Shown here piece by piece: positions 1 to 6,947 of a DNA stretch of 6,947 bases (positions within the stretch are counted from its first letter, which is position 1; the number at the start of each line of letters is the position of its first letter). The translations under genes and the position numbers were made by a program. Under the pieces are notes generated by a model. The model had not been told where the DNA came from, made no database searches, and was given only the letters and a program-made list of their open reading frames with translations. Source of the DNA: Thermopetrobacter sp. (GTDB taxonomy: Bacteria; Pseudomonadota; Alphaproteobacteria; Rhizobiales; Aestuariivirgaceae); assembly GCA_011374735.1 (NCBI GenBank), contig DRPD01000028.1, forward strand, positions 1 through 6,947. Direction: 5' to 3'.

Positions 1-142
1 CGGCGTCATGCGCCGCGATCACCATGTGCGCCTCGTCCTCGCTGATGCGCGACAACGGCCAGGCGTGTGTCTCCGCCAGCGCCTCCACGTGATCGAGCGG
101 ATTCTCGGGGATGTCGAAGGTCGCGATGTCGGTGCCGGCCAT
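1..142 (-). CDS. YbjN-domain protein, N-terminal part only
   Basis: This reading frame starts with ATG at 142-140 on the minus strand and stays open for 47 codons to the left edge, where it is cut. The protein begins MAGTDIATFDIPENPLDHVE and continues with ALAETHAWPLSRISEDEAHM. The pattern NPLD-x-VE, then a W-P and a S/D-x-DE block, is what I recall from the start of alphaproteobacterial YbjN-domain proteins, a family with a type III secretion chaperone-like fold and no settled biochemical role. A GAGG ribosome binding site (minus strand, 151-148) lies 5 bases before the ATG, which supports this start. The frame stays open for some distance upstream, but I saw no closer alternative start. The gene is transcribed divergently from irr. 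The family call rests on about 47 residues; the rest of the protein is outside the window. Confidence 0.62.
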   Translation of the reverse strand, partial: MAGTDIATFDIPENPLDHVEALAETHAWPLSRISEDEAHMVIAAHDA

Positions 143-447
143 GAGTGCCTCGTAATGGTCTGTATTGTCTTCGGTGCTGTTTTCGCCAACCACGGAAACG
201 AACGATGCGCCCACGTAACAACTCGGGCAGGCACGCGCGAATCACTTGCATCCCCACGTTGCCGCAAGCCGATTCGCCGGGCAAGAGTCGGGGCCGTTTA
301 TCCCCAGCCAATAACCACCCCCGCCACGCCGCTGGTTGCCCTCGCCCATCATCTGCCCCGGAATTTCACGGCTCGACACGGCCGGATTTGCGACTTGTTA
401 TCGTTCAGGCTATATAAAAGGCGGCGAAAACAGTGGGAACGAACGCG
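143..447. other. Divergent intergenic region between the YbjN gene and irr
   Basis: About 305 bases separate the two divergent starts. The right end (about 385-420) is noticeably A+T-richer than its surroundings and holds the irr promoter. The left part should contain the promoter of the minus-strand YbjN gene, but I found no convincing -35/-10 pair; the best minus-strand hexamers (a TTGGCG and a GACAAT-like box) are only 14 bases apart. Short open frames that cross this stretch on both strands show no start signal or recognisable protein and look like by-products of high GC. I saw no classical Irr iron-control element here. Confidence 0.6.
388..418 (+). promoter_or_regulatory. Probable sigma-70 promoter of irr
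   Basis: A -35 box TTGCGA (388-393) is followed after exactly 17 bases by TATATA (411-416); an overlapping TATAAA (413-418) is an alternative -10. The boxes sit in the most A+T-rich patch of the left part of the window. A transcript would begin near 423-425. That leaves almost no leader before the GTG at 433 but about 25 bases before the ATG at 448. This is inferred from sequence only. Confidence 0.55.
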
Positions 448-867
448 ATGACCGCGCCGGACGAACGGAAGCTGACCGACATGTTGCGCGACGTGGGCCT
501 CCGGCCGACCCGCCAGCGGCTGGCCCTGGCCGGGCTGCTGTTCGCCCATGGCGACCGCCACGTCACCGCCGAGGAGCTGCACCGCGAGGCCGCCGAAACC
601 GGCCTCAGCGTGTCGCTGGCCACGGTTTACAACACCCTCAACCAGTTCTCCGACGCCGGCCTGCTGCGCCAGGTGATCACCGACGGCGCCCGCACCTTCT
701 ACGACACCAACACCCGCGATCATTACCACTTCTATGCCGAAGAGGACGGCCGCCTGATCGACATTCCGGCCGACCAGATCGATCTCGGCAGGCTGCCCCC
801 GCCGCCCGACGGCGCCCGGCTGGCCGGCGTCGATGTCATCATCCGCCTGCGCAAGGCCGGGGCCTGA
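448..867 (+). CDS. irr: Irr-type Fur-family transcriptional regulator
   Basis: This is a 139-residue DNA-binding regulator of the Fur superfamily. Residues 1-75 form the winged-helix domain: LRPTRQRLALA (18-28), then HVTAEELHREA (38-48) and the recognition segment SLATVYNTLNQF (56-67). The second half, FYDTN (84-88) with DHYHF (91-95) and a tail ending VDVIIRLRK, matches Irr rather than Fur, Zur or PerR; the paired CxxC zinc motifs of those are absent and the protein has no cysteine. Irr is known as the heme- and iron-responsive regulator of alphaproteobacteria. The N-terminal heme motif (GCPWHD) of Bradyrhizobium Irr is missing, and the usual HHH cluster reads HYH (92-94). I chose the ATG at 448, with GGGAA 8 bases upstream, over an in-frame GTG at 433 (144 residues), because the predicted transcript starts only about 10 bases before that GTG. 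It lies 221 bases before mdh on the same strand. Confidence 0.88.
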   Translation: MTAPDERKLTDMLRDVGLRPTRQRLALAGLLFAHGDRHVTAEELHREAAETGLSVSLATVYNTLNQFSDAGLLRQVITDGARTFYDTNTRDHYHFYAEEDGRLIDIPADQIDLGRLPPPPDGARLAGVDVIIRLRKAGA

Positions 868-892
868 CCCGCCACCCGCTCGCCCCCGGCCT
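854..892 (+). terminator. GC-rich hairpin at the 3' end of irr (weak terminator candidate)
   Basis: AGGCCGGGG (854-862) is perfectly complementary to CCCCGGCCT (884-892), giving a 9-bp GC-rich stem with a 21-base loop. The left arm lies in the last codons of irr and the stop codon is in the loop. No T-run follows (ACTTAACG), so it is not a classical intrinsic terminator. It could still slow transcription or protect the irr mRNA end. The downstream mdh promoter suggests separate transcription units, but read-through is possible. Confidence 0.4.
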
Positions 893-900
893 ACTTAACG

Positions 901-916
901 TTGACGTAAACGTCAA
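901..916. promoter_or_regulatory. Perfect palindrome, candidate operator upstream of the mdh promoter
   Basis: TTGACGTAAACGTCAA consists of two perfect 7-base arms (901-907 and 910-916) around AA. With the preceding bases, ACGT occurs three times at a strict 6-base period (898, 904, 910). The centre lies about 52 bases upstream of the predicted mdh transcript start, a position typical of activator sites. The sequence resembles operators that I recall for MerR-family regulators of branched-chain amino acid and fatty acid breakdown (LiuR type). That assignment comes from memory of the motif and is not tested. No regulator gene of that family is in the window. Confidence 0.55.
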
Positions 917-926
917 TCCATTTCGC

Positions 927-954
927 TTGCGCCCGCCCGCGCGGCGCGTATAGT
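927..954 (+). promoter_or_regulatory. Probable promoter of the mdh-suc operon
   Basis: TTGCGC (927-932) and TATAGT (949-954; five of six consensus bases) are separated by 16 bases. The -10 box is clear and the -35 box is partial (TTG conserved), which fits a promoter helped by an activator bound at the palindrome just upstream. Predicted transcript start is near 961. Confidence 0.55.
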
Positions 955-960
955 CGTTTC

Positions 961-2051
<1,091 letters not shown>

Positions 2052-2078
2052 GCGGACAACGGGAGCTGGAGACGCCCC

Positions 2079-3248
2079 ATGAACATCCATGAATACCAGG
2101 CCAAGGCGCTGCTCGCCGCTTACGGCGCGCCGGTGCCGCGCGGCTTTCCCGCCTTTTCCGTCGAGGAGGCGATGGCGGCGGCGGAGAAACTCGGCGGGCC
2201 GCTGTGGGTGGTCAAGGCGCAGATCCACGCCGGCGGGCGCGGCAAGGCCGGCGGCGTGAAGCTGTGCCGCTCCATCGACGAGGTGAAGGCCGCCGCTTCC
2301 GCATTGCTGGGCGGGACGCTGGTGACCAAACAAACCGGCCCCGCCGGCAAGGTGGTGCGCCGCCTGCTCGTCGAGGAAGGCACCAGTATCGCCCGCGAAC
2401 TCTATCTCTCCTGTCTCGTCGATCGCGAAACCGGCCGCGTCGCCTTCATCGCCTCCGAGGCCGGCGGCATGGACATCGAGGAGGTGGCCGCCGAAACGCC
2501 GGAGAAGATTTTCACCATCACCATCGACCCGGCGGCCGGTTTTCAGCCCTATGTGGGCCGCGCCGTCGCCGCCGCGCTGGGGTTGAAGGACGATCTGTTC
2601 AGGCAGTGCGTGAAGCTCGTCGCCGCGCTGTATCGCGCCTTCACCGAGAAGGACATGAGCCTGCTGGAGATCAACCCGCTGATCGTCACCGGGGACGACG
2701 CGCTGTTGTGTCTGGACGCCAAGGCCGGCTTCGACGCCAACGCCCTGTACCGCCACCCGGACATCATGGAGCTGCGCGACCCGGACGAGGAAGACCCGCG
2801 CGAACGCGAGGCGGCGGAGCATGATCTCAGCTACATCGCCCTGGATGGCGACATCGGCTGCATGGTCAACGGCGCCGGGCTGGCCATGGCCACCATGGAC
2901 ATCATCAAGCTCCACGGCGCCGAGCCGGCCAACTTCCTCGACGTCGGCGGCGGCGCCTCCGCCGCCAAGGTGGCCGCCGCCTTCAAGATCATCACCGCCG
3001 ACCCGAAGGTGAAGGGCATTCTGGTCAACATCTTCGGTGGCATCATGCGCTGCGACGTCATCGCCGAGGGCGTCGTCACGGCGGTCAGGGAAGTGGGGCT
3101 GAAGGTGCCGCTGGTGGTCAGGCTGGAGGGCACCAACGTGGACAGGGGCAAGGCCATCCTCGCCGAATCGGGCCTCAACATCATCCCCGCCGACGATCTC
3201 GACGACGCCGCCGCGAAGGTGGTCGCGGCGGTCGGGGGGGAGGGCTGA
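2079..3248 (+). CDS. sucC: Succinyl-CoA synthetase (ADP-forming) beta subunit
   Basis: SucC is the nucleotide-binding subunit of succinyl-CoA synthetase, which converts succinyl-CoA, ADP and phosphate to succinate, CoA and ATP; it works as a complex with SucD. The 389 residues match the family length. Residues 1-230 or so form the ATP-grasp domain: MNIHEYQAK at the start, the glycine-rich loop [14 protein letters not shown] (46-59), E107, and the magnesium ligands N199 (in LEINPL) and D213 (in LDAKAGFD), which fall at the same numbers as I recall for the E. coli protein. Residues about 240-389 form the CoA-ligase domain with [11 protein letters not shown] (264-274), FLDVGGGA (286-293), [10 protein letters not shown] (317-326) and RLEGTNVD (348-355). 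GGAG (2068-2071) lies 7 bases before the ATG. The gene ends in a run of seven G residues (3234-3240) that also feeds the ribosome binding site of sucD. Confidence 0.97.
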   Translation: MNIHEYQAKALLAAYGAPVPRGFPAFSVEEAMAAAEKLGGPLWVVKAQIHAGGRGKAGGVKLCRSIDEVKAAASALLGGTLVTKQTGPAGKVVRRLLVEEGTSIARELYLSCLVDRETGRVAFIASEAGGMDIEEVAAETPEKIFTITIDPAAGFQPYVGRAVAAALGLKDDLFRQCVKLVAALYRAFTEKDMSLLEINPLIVTGDDALLCLDAKAGFDANALYRHPDIMELRDPDEEDPREREAAEHDLSYIALDGDIGCMVNGAGLAMATMDIIKLHGAEPANFLDVGGGASAAKVAAAFKIITADPKVKGILVNIFGGIMRCDVIAEGVVTAVREVGLKVPLVVRLEGTNVDRGKAILAESGLNIIPADDLDDAAAKVVAAVGGEG

Positions 3249-3251
3249 GCC

Positions 3252-4133
3252 ATGGCCGTGCTGATCGACGAGAACACCCGCGTCATCACGCAAGGGCTGA
3301 CCGGCGCGCAGGGCACCTTCCACACCGAACAGGCCCTCGCCTATGGCACCAAGGTGGTGGCCGGCGTCACCCCCGGCAAGGGCGGCATGACCCATCTCGA
3401 CCTGCCGGTGTTCGACACCGTGCGCGAGGCCAGGGCGCAAACCGGCGCCGACGCCACCGTCATCTACGTGCCGCCCGCCTTCGCGGCCGACGCCATTCTG
3501 GAGGCCATCGACGCTCAAATCGGCCTCATCGTGTGCATCACCGAGGGCATCCCGGTGCTCGACATGGTGCGGGTGAAGCGCGCGCTCGACGGCTCGAACA
3601 GCCGCCTCATCGGCCCCAACTGCCCGGGCATCATCACCCCCGGTGCGTGCAAGATCGGCATCATGCCCGGCCACATCCACCAGCGCGGCGCCACTGGCAT
3701 CGTTTCGCGCTCCGGCACGCTCACCTACGAGGCCGTCAAGCAGACCACCGACGTCGGGCTGGGCCAGAGCACCTGCATCGGCATCGGCGGCGATCCGGTC
3801 AAGGGCATGGATTTCATCGACTGCCTCGAGCTGTTCTACGACGATCCCGAAACCGAACAGATCGTGCTCATCGGCGAGATCGGCGGCACGTCGGAGGAAC
3901 AGGCAGCCCAATACATCAAGAGCAGGAACGGCGAGAAACCCGTCGTCGCCTGTATCGCCGGTGTCACCGCTCCGCCGGGCCGCCGCATGGGCCACGCCGG
4001 GGCCATCATCTCCGGCGGCAAGGGCACGGCGGAGGCCAAGATCGCGGCCCTGGAAGACGCCGGCGTGACGGTGGTGCGCTCGCCGGCCCGCATCGGCCGC
4101 GAACTGGCCGCCATCGTCAGGGGAGAGGGCTAG
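3252..4133 (+). CDS. sucD: Succinyl-CoA synthetase (ADP-forming) alpha subunit
   Basis: SucD binds CoA and carries the phosphohistidine of succinyl-CoA synthetase. The protein has 293 residues, normal for the family. The N-terminal CoA-binding Rossmann domain holds [11 protein letters not shown] (14-24), GVTPGKGG (38-45) and CITEGIP (95-101). GPNCPGI (121-127) follows with the conserved cysteine C124. The ligase domain contains [10 protein letters not shown] (152-161), GIGGDPVKG (177-185), E209 in GEIGG, and the active-site H248 in [10 protein letters not shown] (243-252). All catalytic residues are present. Only 3 bases separate it from sucC. Its ribosome binding site, GGAGGG (3239-3244, 7 bases before the ATG), lies inside the 3' end of sucC, so the two subunits are probably translationally coupled. 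It ends with TAG, unlike the TGA stops of mdh and sucC. Confidence 0.97.
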   Translation: MAVLIDENTRVITQGLTGAQGTFHTEQALAYGTKVVAGVTPGKGGMTHLDLPVFDTVREARAQTGADATVIYVPPAFAADAILEAIDAQIGLIVCITEGIPVLDMVRVKRALDGSNSRLIGPNCPGIITPGACKIGIMPGHIHQRGATGIVSRSGTLTYEAVKQTTDVGLGQSTCIGIGGDPVKGMDFIDCLELFYDDPETEQIVLIGEIGGTSEEQAAQYIKSRNGEKPVVACIAGVTAPPGRRMGHAGAIISGGKGTAEAKIAALEDAGVTVVRSPARIGRELAAIVRGEG

Positions 4134-4199
4134 AGCGACAATCTTCAGGGAGGACGGGCGGCCAACCACAACGATATCCGAAACGCCCGCGTGAACGCC
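4134..4199 (+). promoter_or_regulatory. sucD-sucA spacer with distant Shine-Dalgarno and hairpin
   Basis: The 66-base spacer has a strong Shine-Dalgarno sequence GGGAGGA (4148-4154) but no start codon at a normal distance; the sucA ATG is 45 bases away. Directly after it, CGGGCG (4155-4160) is perfectly complementary to CGCCCG (4184-4189). Folding this 6-bp GC stem with its 23-base loop would leave about 10 bases between the Shine-Dalgarno sequence and the ATG at 4200. No terminator or promoter is evident, so sucA is probably co-transcribed with sucD. Confidence 0.45.

Positions 4200-6947
<2,748 letters not shown>

Noticed and set aside
258..284. Inverted repeat TTGCC / GGCAA in the divergent intergenic region
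   Set aside because: Five-base arms with a 16-base loop are expected by chance and no T-run or promoter is aligned with it.
8..451. Plus-strand open frames across the left end and the irr upstream region
   Set aside because: They overlap the YbjN frame or the promoter region, are arginine-rich, have no ribosome binding site and resemble no family I know.
3234..3240. Run of seven G residues near the end of sucC as a phase-variation tract
   Set aside because: It lies in the last codons and forms part of the sucD ribosome binding site. Slippage there would alter only the SucC tail, and a G7 run is not remarkable in GC-rich DNA.

Overview
The window is a stretch of ordinary chromosomal DNA from a GC-rich alphaproteobacterium, most likely near the Rhodospirillales. 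Three things point there: the gene order mdh-sucC-sucD-sucA, a stand-alone Irr-type Fur-family regulator, and a YbjN-domain protein of the alphaproteobacterial type. Codon use is strongly GC-biased; from position 1800 to the end the operon frame contains no TTA, CTA or TCA codon. I see no mobile element, CRISPR array, tRNA, rRNA or prophage.

Layout. Positions 1-142 (minus strand) hold the N-terminal part of a YbjN-domain protein that runs off the left edge. A divergent intergenic region of about 300 bases follows; its right end carries a good sigma-70-type promoter. Positions 448-867 (plus) encode an Irr/Fur-family regulator. A 221-base gap then holds a GC-rich hairpin at the end of irr, a perfect 7+7 palindrome (TTGACGT-AA-ACGTCAA), a promoter (TTGCGC-N16-TATAGT) and a leader of about 128 bases. 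From 1089 to the right edge runs a tight operon: malate dehydrogenase (mdh), the succinyl-CoA synthetase beta and alpha subunits (sucC, sucD), and the E1 component of 2-oxoglutarate dehydrogenase (sucA, cut by the window edge after 916 codons). sucB and lpd are expected just outside but cannot be seen.

The operon covers three TCA steps: 2-oxoglutarate to succinyl-CoA (SucA with the unseen SucB and Lpd), succinyl-CoA to succinate with nucleotide triphosphate formation (SucCD), and malate to oxaloacetate (Mdh). Succinyl-CoA is also the precursor of heme in alphaproteobacteria, which use the glycine plus succinyl-CoA route. That makes the Irr-type iron/heme regulator next door a sensible neighbour, although no Irr control of this operon is shown by the sequence.

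I found no obviously new multi-gene system. The observations most worth a second look are regulatory: the palindrome just upstream of the mdh promoter, the structured mdh leader, and a strong Shine-Dalgarno sequence before sucA that lies too far from the start codon unless a predicted hairpin brings them together.
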